The translations under genes and the position numbers were made by a program. A stretch of 64,000 nt of DNA from Natronolimnobius baerhuensis (lineage in GTDB: Archaea; Halobacteriota; Halobacteria; Halobacteriales; Natrialbaceae). This document shows positions 16,802-24,420 of the stretch, piece after piece. Below the pieces are notes generated by a model. It ran no database searches. It saw nothing but the letters and a program-made list of their open reading frames with translations, and was not told the DNA's origin. Within the stretch, counting starts at the first letter, position 1. Each line of letters starts with the position of its first letter. The stretch covers positions 496,001-560,000 of the forward strand of contig NZ_MWPH01000002.1 of assembly GCF_002177135.1 (NCBI RefSeq), in the 5' to 3' direction.

Positions 16802-17962
16802 ATGTCACTCGAAGTCGGTGTTCTCGGCTATCGATTCATGGGAAAGGCACACGCAAACGCCATGGCGCGACTGCCAATGTTCTTCCCGGACGCACCCGAG
16901 ATCGAACGCAGCGTACTGATCGGCCGCGACGAAGACGCACTGAGCGATGCCGCAGACCAACTCGGGTTCGACCGCACCGCGACCGATTGGGAGGACGTTG
17001 TCGATGACGTCGACGTCTTCTACAACCTCGGCCCGAACTTCGTCCACGCCGAGCCGTCCATCGCCGCCCTCGAGGCCGGCACACCCGTTTTCTGTGAAAA
17101 GCCACTCGCGCCGACGCTCGAGGCGGCCGAGGAGATGGCCGAGGCGGCCCAAAACGCCGGCTCGGACGTGCCTGCGGGCTGTGCCTTTAACTATCGGTTC
17201 GTTCCCGCCATCCAGTACGCCAAGGGGCTGCTCGAGGCGGGCGAACTCGGCGAGATTCACCATGTACGCGGCCAGTACTTACAGGATTGGCTGATCGATC
17301 CCGAAGCGCCCTGGTCGTGGCGCAACGACGAGGAGATGGCTGGCTCGGGTTCGCTCGGCGACCTCGGCGCACACACCATCGACCTGATTCGGTTCCTCGT
17401 CGGCGACGACGACCTCGCGGGCGACATCGACCGACTCAGCGGGCACCTCCAGACGTTCGTCGACGAACGCCCCGTTCCCGGCGCGGACGGCGGCGCACTC
17501 GACAGCGCTGGCGGTGACAGCACCGAAACGAAACCCGTCACCGTCGACGACGCCTACTCCGCCCAACTCGAGTTCGAAAACGGCGCAATGGGTGTTCTCG
17601 AGGCCTCGCGCTTCGCGAACGGGCACAAGAACGACCACTCCATCGAAATTCACGGCTCGAAGGGCAGCCTGAAGTTCTCGCTCGAGCGCCTGAACGAACT
17701 CGAGGTGCTGCGCGAGGACAGTCGCGGCTACGAGACGATTCTGGTCACGGACGAGGACGACCCCTACGTCGAGCACTGGTGGCCACCGGGCCACGTCATC
17801 GGCTGGGAGCACACGTTCGTCCACGAGAATTACGAGTTCCTCTCCGCCGTTGAGAACGGCGACGAGTTCAACCCGAGCTTCGAGGACGGCCTGGCCGTCC
17901 AGCGCGTGCTCAGCGCCATCGGGGACAGCGACGAGCGCGGCGAGTGGGTCACGCTCGAGTAA
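16802..17962 (+). CDS. Gfo/Idh/MocA family NAD(P)-dependent oxidoreductase
   Basis: A 386-residue two-domain dehydrogenase. The Rossmann motif at the N-terminus reads GVLGYRFMGKAHA, the conserved CEKPL (about residues 98-102) carries the catalytic-site Lys, and a later GDLGAHTIDLIRFL holds the DxGxHxxD pattern. The family oxidises sugars, inositols and related polyols. The exact substrate is not readable. The start at 16802 places the glycine motif at the N-terminus, and a TGTATCT box lies about 27 bases upstream. The in-frame ATG at 16682 would add 40 residues overlapping the cetZ promoter. It is transcribed alone. Confidence 0.88.
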   Translation: MSLEVGVLGYRFMGKAHANAMARLPMFFPDAPEIERSVLIGRDEDALSDAADQLGFDRTATDWEDVVDDVDVFYNLGPNFVHAEPSIAALEAGTPVFCEKPLAPTLEAAEEMAEAAQNAGSDVPAGCAFNYRFVPAIQYAKGLLEAGELGEIHHVRGQYLQDWLIDPEAPWSWRNDEEMAGSGSLGDLGAHTIDLIRFLVGDDDLAGDIDRLSGHLQTFVDERPVPGADGGALDSAGGDSTETKPVTVDDAYSAQLEFENGAMGVLEASRFANGHKNDHSIEIHGSKGSLKFSLERLNELEVLREDSRGYETILVTDEDDPYVEHWWPPGHVIGWEHTFVHENYEFLSAVENGDEFNPSFEDGLAVQRVLSAIGDSDERGEWVTLE

Positions 17963-17985
17963 TCAACTGCGTCGTTGCGAGTCGG

Positions 17986-17997
17986 TTTTTGGTTCTT
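17986..17997 (+). terminator. T-rich tract after the Gfo/Idh/MocA gene
   Basis: TTTTTGGTTCTT lies 24 bases after the stop codon. T-rich runs without a stem are the usual archaeal intrinsic terminator. Confidence 0.35.
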
Positions 17998-18008
17998 GAC
18001 TGAGTCAG

Positions 18009-18626
18009 TTATTGCGGCGGCCGCGCGACGCGCGTCTCGCGCGAGACGGCATCGACGTGGACGTGAACGCGTTCGTCCGCGAGTTCGACCGGGACGATCC
18101 AGGAGGCGCTGGTCCGATGAGGTTGCTCTGTGAGCGGTGCCTCGCGGTCGTAGCCCTCCGCCTCAAGTGCGTCGCGGGCGAGTCGTTCGGCCTCGTCGGC
18201 GTCCTCGATGCGGAGGTCTTCGGTCAGCCGAACGGTGACGACCGGCGTGTCGGACATGCGGACGACGCGTTCGGTGACGCTGCCCATCAGCACGCGGTCG
18301 AGGCCGGTCCGGCCCTGCGTTCCCATGATGACCATATCGATGTCGTGGGCGTCAGTATAGTCGAGAATTTCCTCGTGTGGAACGCCGTGCTCGACGGCTG
18401 TGACAACGTCGACGCCCGCGGCTTCGGCCTCGAGTTGGACGCGTTCGACGGCCCGGTGGGCGGCGGGCGTGGCCTCTTCGGCCTCGAGCGTGCCGAGTGG
18501 GCCTTCAGGGACAATCGAGAGCGCGTGGACAGTGGCACCGAACTGATCGGCGATGGCCAGTCCGTGTTCGATTGAGCGCCGCGTTCCATCGCTTCCGTCC
18601 GTCGGGATCAGCACGTCCTGATACAT
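18009..18626 (-). CDS. Universal stress protein with C-terminal extension
   Basis: A 205-residue protein. Residues 1-145 are a UspA domain: MYQDVLIPTDGS at the N-terminus and the nucleotide-binding block GTQGRTGLDRVLMGSVTERV at about 107-126. The remaining 60 residues form a small extension with SWIVPVELADERVHVHVDAVS, seen in other haloarchaeal UspA proteins and of unknown role. The gene runs convergent with the Gfo/Idh/MocA gene. It is not closely similar to the other three UspA proteins in the window. Confidence 0.85.
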   Translation of the reverse strand: MYQDVLIPTDGSDGTRRSIEHGLAIADQFGATVHALSIVPEGPLGTLEAEEATPAAHRAVERVQLEAEAAGVDVVTAVEHGVPHEEILDYTDAHDIDMVIMGTQGRTGLDRVLMGSVTERVVRMSDTPVVTVRLTEDLRIEDADEAERLARDALEAEGYDREAPLTEQPHRTSASWIVPVELADERVHVHVDAVSRETRVARPPQ

Positions 18627-18694
18627 GTACCCATACTTCGGACTCGAGCATCATAAACTCGCAGCCAGAATCGGACGCCTGCGGGCTGATATCC

Positions 18695-18832
18695 TTACGC
18701 TGTCGCGAAATCGGCTGGCGAAATTGGCGTGCCACAGAACGGGCACCCACTCTCGAGGGTGGCGACACGCTCCGGGCGCTCGAGGGTGAGTTGCTGGACG
18801 CACTCCGGGCAGCGGAAGTGGTAGGGGCTCAT
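18695..18832 (-). CDS. 45-residue zinc-ribbon protein (CPxC/CPFCG)
   Basis: A very small reverse-strand gene beginning MSPYHFRCPEC and ending ISPADFATA. Two cysteine knuckles, CPEC (8-11) and CPFCG (30-34), are set 18 residues apart, the classic spacing for one zinc site. The 138-base frame has its own start and stop, and the Cys pattern matches the micro-zinc-finger proteins abundant in haloarchaea. Function is unknown. Such proteins act by protein or nucleic-acid contacts. It lies between the UspA gene and the VOC gene. Confidence 0.65.
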   Translation of the reverse strand: MSPYHFRCPECVQQLTLERPERVATLESGCPFCGTPISPADFATA

Positions 18833-18930
18833 AACAGCTACTAGTAGTCCTCACTCGGGCATAGCCCTGTAACCACGATATCAGGGCTGTTTACATACCA
18901 CCCGCAATGGACGCTCCGGAGACGGAACGA

Positions 18931-18936
18931 TTTATA
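18931..18936 (+). promoter_or_regulatory. TATA box of the VOC gene
   Basis: TTTATA lies 24 bases before the ATG at 18960, consistent with a leaderless transcript. Confidence 0.55.
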
Positions 18937-18959
18937 CAGGTCGCGTCTGACCCGCAAGT

Positions 18960-19343
18960 ATGGAGGTTCACCACACGGCAGTGCGCGTCTCGGATCTCGA
19001 GGCAACGAAAGCGTTCTACGAGGACGGTCTCGGCCTCGAGTTCTCGAAGGAATTCACCACCGGCGACGGCGTTCGCAACTACTACGTCACCGGCGACGAT
19101 CTCGAGACGGAGATTCAGTTCGCCTACGATCCGGACAGTGACGACGAGATCGAGCCCGACGGCATCGTTCACCTCGCGCTCCTCGTCGACGACGTCTCGG
19201 AGACGCTCGAGACACTCACCGAGCGAACCGATTGTGAGGTGCTGCGTGGTCCGATCACGGTCGACGCGGTCAACGCTCGCGCGGTCTTTGTCGAAGATCC
19301 GGACGGCTACGAAGTCGAGATTTTCGCCCACCTCGAGGAATAA
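18960..19343 (+). CDS. VOC-superfamily (glyoxalase/bleomycin-resistance type) protein
   Basis: A 127-residue protein with two beta-alpha-beta-beta-beta repeats. It opens MEVHHTAVRVSDLEATKAFYEDGLGLE, with the first metal-ligand His at position 4 or 5, and closes AVFVEDPDGYEVEIFAHLEE, whose Glu is the last ligand. Lactoylglutathione lyases and several dioxygenases share this fold. Haloarchaea lack glutathione, so a classic glyoxalase I role would need another thiol. Substrate unknown. A TATA box 24 bases upstream supports the start. Confidence 0.8.
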   Translation: MEVHHTAVRVSDLEATKAFYEDGLGLEFSKEFTTGDGVRNYYVTGDDLETEIQFAYDPDSDDEIEPDGIVHLALLVDDVSETLETLTERTDCEVLRGPITVDAVNARAVFVEDPDGYEVEIFAHLEE

Positions 19344-19364
19344 CAGGTTGTCGCCCTGCGGTCG

Positions 19365-19823
19365 TTACTCCTCGCTGCTCCGGACGAACGTCACGGGACA
19401 CGGCGAGGACAGCAGCACTTCCTGTGCTGTCGAGCCGAAGACGGCCTTGCCAGTCGGCGAGCGCTTGCGGCCACCGACGACGACGCGGTCGGTGTCGGTC
19501 TCGCCCGCCAGATCGACGATTGTCGAGCCATGTTCGCCGACGGCACCACGGGTCTCGTAGTCGACGTCGTATTCATCGAGTGACGCCTTCAAGTCACGAA
19601 TCGTCGAGTGTCGCGCTGCGACTTCGTCGGGATCGATTTCGTCGAGTTCGGTGTCGAACTCGAGGCGGTCGATCACCTCGTCGTACTCGTCGTCGGTGAA
19701 GACGTGTGCGAGGACGACGGTTGCATCGGCTGGCGCAGCGACTTCGACGACGGCTTCAGCGAGGTCGTCGATTCGGTCAGCATCTCCCGGTCCAACGGCC
19801 AACAAGACGGTTTCCAGTGTCAT
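19365..19823 (-). CDS. Universal stress protein (paralogue of the one at 52.2 kb)
   Basis: A 152-residue UspA protein starting MTLETVLLAVGPGDADR. The C-terminus holds [18 protein letters not shown], the ATP-binding pattern. This C-terminal block is nearly identical to that of the UspA at 52244-52720, and both start LETxLLAxGPGDxDR, so the two are close paralogues. The start at 19823 was preferred because the in-frame ATG at 19895 adds a 24-residue tail overlapping the divergent SDR promoter. It is convergent with the VOC gene and divergent from the SDR gene. Confidence 0.85.
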   Translation of the reverse strand: MTLETVLLAVGPGDADRIDDLAEAVVEVAAPADATVVLAHVFTDDEYDEVIDRLEFDTELDEIDPDEVAARHSTIRDLKASLDEYDVDYETRGAVGEHGSTIVDLAGETDTDRVVVGGRKRSPTGKAVFGSTAQEVLLSSPCPVTFVRSSEE

Positions 19824-19915
19824 GGCTGTGCGTTTCTCGTGTACCGACGTAAATCCATGTGTCTCAGTCACACCGTTTGCAGATGCTTTTTCCACCTCGT
19901 CAACAACTAGTCGGT

Positions 19916-20683
19916 ATGAACGGACCTGATCTCTCGGACCGAACAGTGCTCGTCACGGGAAGCGCCGGCGGCGTCGGTCGCGAACTCCTGCTCGCGATGG
20001 CCGACTGCGGCGCGAACACGGCCGTCCACTACCACTCGAGTGCCGATGCGGCCCGCGAGGTTGCCGACGACACACTCGAGCGCGGTGCAAACGACTCGAT
20101 GACGGTGCAGGCCGATATCACCGACCCCGAAAGCGTCGACGGCCTCTTTGCCGCTGTCGAGTCCGAACTCGGTACTGTCGACGTACTCGTGAACAACGTC
20201 GGCGACTTCGCGCCCGCCCACTGGGAAGACCTCGAGTTTGAGACGTGGAATCGTGTCCTCGAGACGAATCTCAACGGCACCTATCTCTGCTCGAAGCGAG
20301 CGCTGCAGAACATGCGCCAGCGCGACGAGAACGGCGACGCGAACGGAGACGACTACGCCCGAATCGTCAACATCGGCTACGCCTCGAGCGAGAAGGGCCT
20401 CGTCAGCCCGACAAACTTCCCCTACTTCGTCGCGAAAGCGGGCGTCTTGATGTTTACACGGATGCTCGCCGCGGATACGCAGGATGACGGAATCACCGTC
20501 AACGCCATCTCGCCGTACGTCGTCGAGAACTCCGACGAATTCCCGGAGGAACTGCCTCGAGACCGTCCTGCGAGTTTCGAGGATCTGATCCAGCCGCTGT
20601 ATTTCTTCCTCGATCCCGAGGCGAGGTACATTAGCGGCGAAAATATCGAAGTCGACGGCGGCTGGCTGCCCGAGACAGTGTAG
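19916..20683 (+). CDS. SDR family oxidoreductase
   Basis: A 255-residue short-chain dehydrogenase/reductase. TGSAGGVG (14-21) is the NAD(P) motif, NNVG (in place of NNAG) the structural motif, and YFVAK the catalytic Tyr-x3-Lys. It ends with ISGENIEVDGGW, the usual C-terminal signature. Such proteins reduce or oxidise 3-oxoacyl, sugar or alcohol substrates, and this one cannot be resolved further. The start at 19916 places the Rossmann strand near the N-terminus. It is convergent with the GlpA-like gene, 14 bases apart. Confidence 0.87.
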   Translation: MNGPDLSDRTVLVTGSAGGVGRELLLAMADCGANTAVHYHSSADAAREVADDTLERGANDSMTVQADITDPESVDGLFAAVESELGTVDVLVNNVGDFAPAHWEDLEFETWNRVLETNLNGTYLCSKRALQNMRQRDENGDANGDDYARIVNIGYASSEKGLVSPTNFPYFVAKAGVLMFTRMLAADTQDDGITVNAISPYVVENSDEFPEELPRDRPASFEDLIQPLYFFLDPEARYISGENIEVDGGWLPETV

Positions 20684-20697
20684 GTGAACAACCGCTA

Positions 20698-21930
20698 TCA
20701 GTAAGTGCGCTCGAGCGAGACGACATCGGCGTCCGCCGGCCCGCTCCCGTCGAATTCGGCGACGTACGCGTCGAGTTGATCGGGGTCGTCCGCACCCGGC
20801 AGTGTGCGCTCGGCCGTGCGACAGGGTTCCTCGACGCCGAGTCGGTCACTGACCAAATCCGCCGTCGCCTCGGCCATCGCGCGGTAGGTTGTCAGTTTGC
20901 CGCCGACAATCGAGGCCATGTTCGCGACGCCGTCGCCGTCGTGCTCGAGCAGGAAGAATCCGCGCGAGATCCCGCGTGACTGGCGAGTAGCCTCGTCGGG
21001 CGCGTACAGTGGGCGGACACCCCACCACGTTCGGAGCTGTTCGGCGTCGGCGACCGGCGGCAGCATTTCGGCACACTCCTCGCGGACGCGCTCGAGTTCC
21101 CACTCGGCCGTATCGTACTCGTCGGGGTCGTCCACGTCGACGCTCGTCGTGCCGAGGACGACTTCGTCCGTGTGCGGGAGGACAATATCGCCGTCGTCGG
21201 GGTCGCGACACCGGTTGAGAACCGGCTCGAGGCCGTCGTACGCGACGGAGACCATCACGCCGCGATTTGGCTGCATTGCGACGTCCGCGCCCGCCATCGC
21301 GGCAACGCGGCCAGCCCACGCGCCGGCGGCGTTGACGACGAACTGCGGTTCGACGCGCTCGGCCACGTCCCCGCCGAGGTCGACCGCAGCGATTTGGCCA
21401 TCCTCGAGATGCATGTCTTCGACCGGCGCGTGCGTGAGCACTCGCGCGCCGTGATCCTGCGCGTCCGCAGCGTTCGCGGCGACGAGTCGCGACGGGTAGA
21501 CGACGCCGTCCGGCACCTCGAGTGCGCGTCTCACTGCCGGCGAGAGATCCGGCACTCGCTCGCGGGCTTCCTCGCCCGTCAGTTCCGTCGTCGGGATTCC
21601 GATCTCCTCGCAGGCGTCGCGTTTGGTGTCGAAGTAGTCTGGGTCGTCCCCCTCGAGTTCGACGAACAGGCCGCCGGTGTCGCGAACGCACGCGCCGGCG
21701 ATGTCGCCGAGAATCCGGCGTTCGCGAAGACACTCCTCGGCACCGTGCCGGTCGCTTTCGGCATACCGCGCGCCGCTGTGGCAGAGGCCGTGGGAACGAC
21801 TCGAGGTGCCCGCGGCGAGTCCGCCGCGGTCGACGAGGGTTACGTCGAGGCCGCGCAGCGCGAGGTCACGTGCGGTTCCGGCACCCGTCGCCCCGCCGCC
21901 GATAACGAGGACATCCGTCTGAATCACCAT
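20698..21930 (-). CDS. GlpA-like FAD-dependent glycerol-3-phosphate dehydrogenase
   Basis: A 410-residue flavoprotein of the DAO family. The FAD motif VIGGGATGAGTARDLALRG (about 10-28) is followed by SRSHGLCHSGARYA, typical of glycerol-3-phosphate dehydrogenases, and a C-terminal VGGKLTTYRAMAE. Full-length anaerobic GlpA is about 540 residues with a C-terminal [2Fe-2S]-type domain. That domain is absent here, and no glpB, glpC or glycerol kinase gene lies nearby. So it may be an orphan GlpA paralogue or act on another substrate. Glycerol 3-phosphate oxidation to dihydroxyacetone phosphate is the family activity. Confidence 0.78.
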   Translation of the reverse strand: MVIQTDVLVIGGGATGAGTARDLALRGLDVTLVDRGGLAAGTSSRSHGLCHSGARYAESDRHGAEECLRERRILGDIAGACVRDTGGLFVELEGDDPDYFDTKRDACEEIGIPTTELTGEEARERVPDLSPAVRRALEVPDGVVYPSRLVAANAADAQDHGARVLTHAPVEDMHLEDGQIAAVDLGGDVAERVEPQFVVNAAGAWAGRVAAMAGADVAMQPNRGVMVSVAYDGLEPVLNRCRDPDDGDIVLPHTDEVVLGTTSVDVDDPDEYDTAEWELERVREECAEMLPPVADAEQLRTWWGVRPLYAPDEATRQSRGISRGFFLLEHDGDGVANMASIVGGKLTTYRAMAEATADLVSDRLGVEEPCRTAERTLPGADDPDQLDAYVAEFDGSGPADADVVSLERTY

Positions 21931-22104
21931 ACGGGAGCCAGGGCCTCGAGCGGAAAACGTCTGTCCCCAAACGTAAAACTGACAGCTGGCGACCGGGGTT
22001 GCCTCCGTGAGAGAATCGAACCTGCAGACTCTGGTGAATTACCGTCCTACATCGGGTAGTGACAGTACGAGAGAGTTATAGTAGTTCTGTTTCAAATAAA
22101 ACGT

Positions 22105-22881
22105 GTGATTGATTCCTCCACAATAGGGATTATTTTGCTTGGCGCTTCGGCCGTGTTCCTCATCGCTTCTTTCAGAACAGTCTCCAACTACAGAGATATG
22201 ACAACCATCAAATCGGAACGGAAGGCGACGCTGGAGTCCAATGATGTTGTCTCGGGGCGTGTCGATGTAACCACGCCAGCGTCACTCTCGAGCGAACTAC
22301 CAGCGCTGGATTCCTCTCGAGAACCGGCGGTTATCGTATGGCGCACACAACGTCCCAGCAACTCCGGGGGACTGAGTACTGTTGATGGCGGAATTGCAAC
22401 TGGATCGTTCACGATTCAGGACAATGGGAGATACGTACGAGTGACGAGCAACCAATTGGTTGCTGATTCCTCAGGTGTCTTTGATCCATTCAACTCCTCC
22501 CACGTGGTAGGGTCTCCAGAGCGAAGCGTCCGACTCACTGATCCGACATCACTTGATCGATTCCTCACCCGACTTGGGATTCTCGGGGAAGATGGGCTAC
22601 TCGGATGGCAAACCCTTCCACTCAGCGTACGGCGCGCAGGGGAACCGACTCGCTATGAGGAAACATCAATCAATCACGGTGATGAAATCACGATTCACGG
22701 TGGTGAACTGATAGAAACATCGGGAGATCCACTGCTACAGCATTCCGATGAAAACCAACTGACAATTATCGACTCAACGCTGGATGAGAAGTTACGAGAA
22801 TTGAAACTCCTGGCAGGCCAGCAGTTCGTGATCGGAATTCTGTTGATCGCTTTCACTGAGGTCGTCTCGTGGATGCTGTGA
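22105..22881 (+). CDS. GIDE-domain-like two-helix membrane protein
   Basis: A 258-residue protein with a hydrophobic segment at residues 6-23, a soluble loop of about 210 residues and a final hydrophobic segment (VIGILLIAFTEVVSWML). This architecture, with a beta-rich middle region containing PAVIVWRTQRP, resembles the GIDE/BAD domain of mitochondrial MUL1-type ligases and its prokaryotic relatives, but no RING domain is present. The start is GTG at 22105. Base composition is visibly AT-richer than its neighbours, which points to recent gain. Prokaryotic relatives have been discussed in membrane-stress and defence contexts, so the role here is open. Confidence 0.55.
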   Translation: MIDSSTIGIILLGASAVFLIASFRTVSNYRDMTTIKSERKATLESNDVVSGRVDVTTPASLSSELPALDSSREPAVIVWRTQRPSNSGGLSTVDGGIATGSFTIQDNGRYVRVTSNQLVADSSGVFDPFNSSHVVGSPERSVRLTDPTSLDRFLTRLGILGEDGLLGWQTLPLSVRRAGEPTRYEETSINHGDEITIHGGELIETSGDPLLQHSDENQLTIIDSTLDEKLRELKLLAGQQFVIGILLIAFTEVVSWML

Positions 22882-23034
22882 GTATCACCTCAATTTGGTC
22901 GTCGTGAATCGCGATACGTGTGTCTGTGTGTGTTCACCTACTTCTCAGCACACTTCATGGTGGATCCGACACACATCAGGACGAGTTCACGGAACTCTCG
23001 ATACATACATCTGTTCGGCCGCGAACGATTTCGT

Positions 23035-23832
23035 ATGAACGAGCCTGGCATCCAGTCGCTGATGGACCAGGAAACGCTCGACGACCGTGTCCGCGCCGGC
23101 GAGATGCCCTCGTGGGTCGCTGCCCACTGGCACTCCTTTCAGGACGGCTTGCTCGGCCAGCGAAACGAGACGCCGTTTCCCTGCTTTTTCGGCGCTGAGT
23201 CTGTCCACCAGGGCGAGCCGCTCTATACCGCCGTCCCGTCGATGAGCGACGCCGACGCGCTCGTCTCGCTTCGCGACACCATCCTCGAGTATCTCGAGGT
23301 CTATTGTGACCACGCCGAGCGTGCGTCCTTGGTCACGTTCTTCAAACCGCCCGAGGAGCCCCTTTCGGAGCAGGCGTATCACGATGCGCTGTGGCACATC
23401 CTCCAGACGCTGCATGTCCACGACACCGAACCCTGGCCGGCGGACATTCCAACCAACCCCGATGATTCACGCTGGGAGTTCTGCCTCGGCGGCGAGCCTA
23501 TGTTTCCGACCTGTCGCGCGCCGTTTTACGACGACCGAAAGAGTCGCTACTGTCCCATCGGCCTCGAGATCACGTTCCAGCCGCGGACGCTGTTCGAGTC
23601 GCTGTCGGTGACGGCCGACACAGAGGCAGGCCAGCACGCACGCGACGTGATTCAGGACCGCCTCACGGAGTACGATGGCGTCTGTCCCCACGCCGATCTG
23701 GGTGACTGGGGCGTCGAGGGCGACCGCGAGTGGATTCAGTACATGCTTTCGGCGGACGAGACGCAGGCCCCCGAAACGTGTCCGATCACGGTCACGCGCG
23801 AGCATCCCAAGCCGGCGGCGCGATTGTCATGA
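23035..23832 (+). CDS. YqcI/YcgG (DUF1796) family protein, heme-oxygenase-like N-hydroxylase candidate
   Basis: A 265-residue protein with family blocks PFPCFFG (47-53), WHILQTLH (120-127), GGEPMFPT (152-159) and [10 protein letters not shown] (165-174). Studied members are heme-dependent N-oxygenases: DcsA hydroxylates arginine in D-cycloserine biosynthesis, and GntA hydroxylates enduracididine in guanitoxin biosynthesis. Several His residues, including His121 and His127, could serve as heme ligand. The assignment of function to this archaeal member is inference. The start at 23035 lies before the first block. An in-frame ATG at 22918 would add 39 unrelated residues. Its stop overlaps the next start by ATGA, so translation is coupled to the downstream hydrolase. 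Confidence 0.72.
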   Translation: MNEPGIQSLMDQETLDDRVRAGEMPSWVAAHWHSFQDGLLGQRNETPFPCFFGAESVHQGEPLYTAVPSMSDADALVSLRDTILEYLEVYCDHAERASLVTFFKPPEEPLSEQAYHDALWHILQTLHVHDTEPWPADIPTNPDDSRWEFCLGGEPMFPTCRAPFYDDRKSRYCPIGLEITFQPRTLFESLSVTADTEAGQHARDVIQDRLTEYDGVCPHADLGDWGVEGDREWIQYMLSADETQAPETCPITVTREHPKPAARLS

Positions 23833-24407
23833 CGGGTGGATCGGAACCGTTCGAGTCGCTGCCGGACAACGCCGTCCTCGTCCTGATCGATCTCCAGGAG
23901 GGCTTTGACGATCCCGTCTGGGGGACGCGAAACAACCCCGACGCCGAAGTGCGGGCCGAATTGCTGCTCTCGCGCTGGCGCGACACTGACCGGCCCGTCG
24001 TCCACATTCGCCACGACTCGAGCGAGGCCGACTCGCCGCTGCGGGGCGACCAGCCGGGATTTGTGTTCAAACCAGAAACAGCGCCAATGGATGGCGAGGC
24101 GACGTTCGTCAAGTCAGTCAACGCCGCGTTCGTTGACACCGGTCTCGAGGACTGGCTTCGAGAACGAGGGTACGAAACGCTCGTCATTGCGGGGCTGACG
24201 ACGGACCACTGCGTCTCGACGAGTACGCGACTGGCGGAGAATCTCGGCTTTTCGCCGATTGTTGTCGCGGATGCGACCGCAACGTTCGACCGAACGTTTG
24301 ACGGCGAGCACTTTGACGCAGAAACGATGCATCGAACCGCGCTCGCACAACTCGAGGATGAGTTCGCAGCGATTGTTCGAACCGAAACTCTCCTCGAGTC
24401 GGTCTAA
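23829..24407 (+). CDS. Isochorismatase-fold cysteine hydrolase
   Basis: A 192-residue alpha/beta hydrolase of the isochorismatase-like family with all three catalytic residues: Asp21 (LIDLQEGF), Lys95 ([10 protein letters not shown]) and the nucleophile Cys128 ([11 protein letters not shown]). Relatives hydrolyse amides and ureas (nicotinamide, N-carbamoylsarcosine, ureidoacrylate, biuret) as well as isochorismate. The ATG overlaps the stop of the YqcI/YcgG gene (ATGA), so the two proteins probably act in one pathway. An oxygenase product with an amide or urea bond would be a natural substrate, but this is inference. It is convergent with the geranylgeranyl reductase gene, 13 bases away. Confidence 0.85.
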   Translation: MTGGSEPFESLPDNAVLVLIDLQEGFDDPVWGTRNNPDAEVRAELLLSRWRDTDRPVVHIRHDSSEADSPLRGDQPGFVFKPETAPMDGEATFVKSVNAAFVDTGLEDWLRERGYETLVIAGLTTDHCVSTSTRLAENLGFSPIVVADATATFDRTFDGEHFDAETMHRTALAQLEDEFAAIVRTETLLESV

Positions 24408-24420
24408 CCGTCGCGCAGCG

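Noticed and set aside
21995-22060. Reverse-strand GGTTCGATTC resembling a tRNA T-loop
   Set aside because: The flanking bases do not form a 5-bp T-stem, and no acceptor or anticodon stem can be drawn. At most it is chance or a decayed fragment.
22918-23034. Upstream extension of the YqcI/YcgG gene from an ATG at 22918
   Set aside because: The 39 extra residues have no family similarity and run through an AT-rich leader region. The start at 23035 fits the family.
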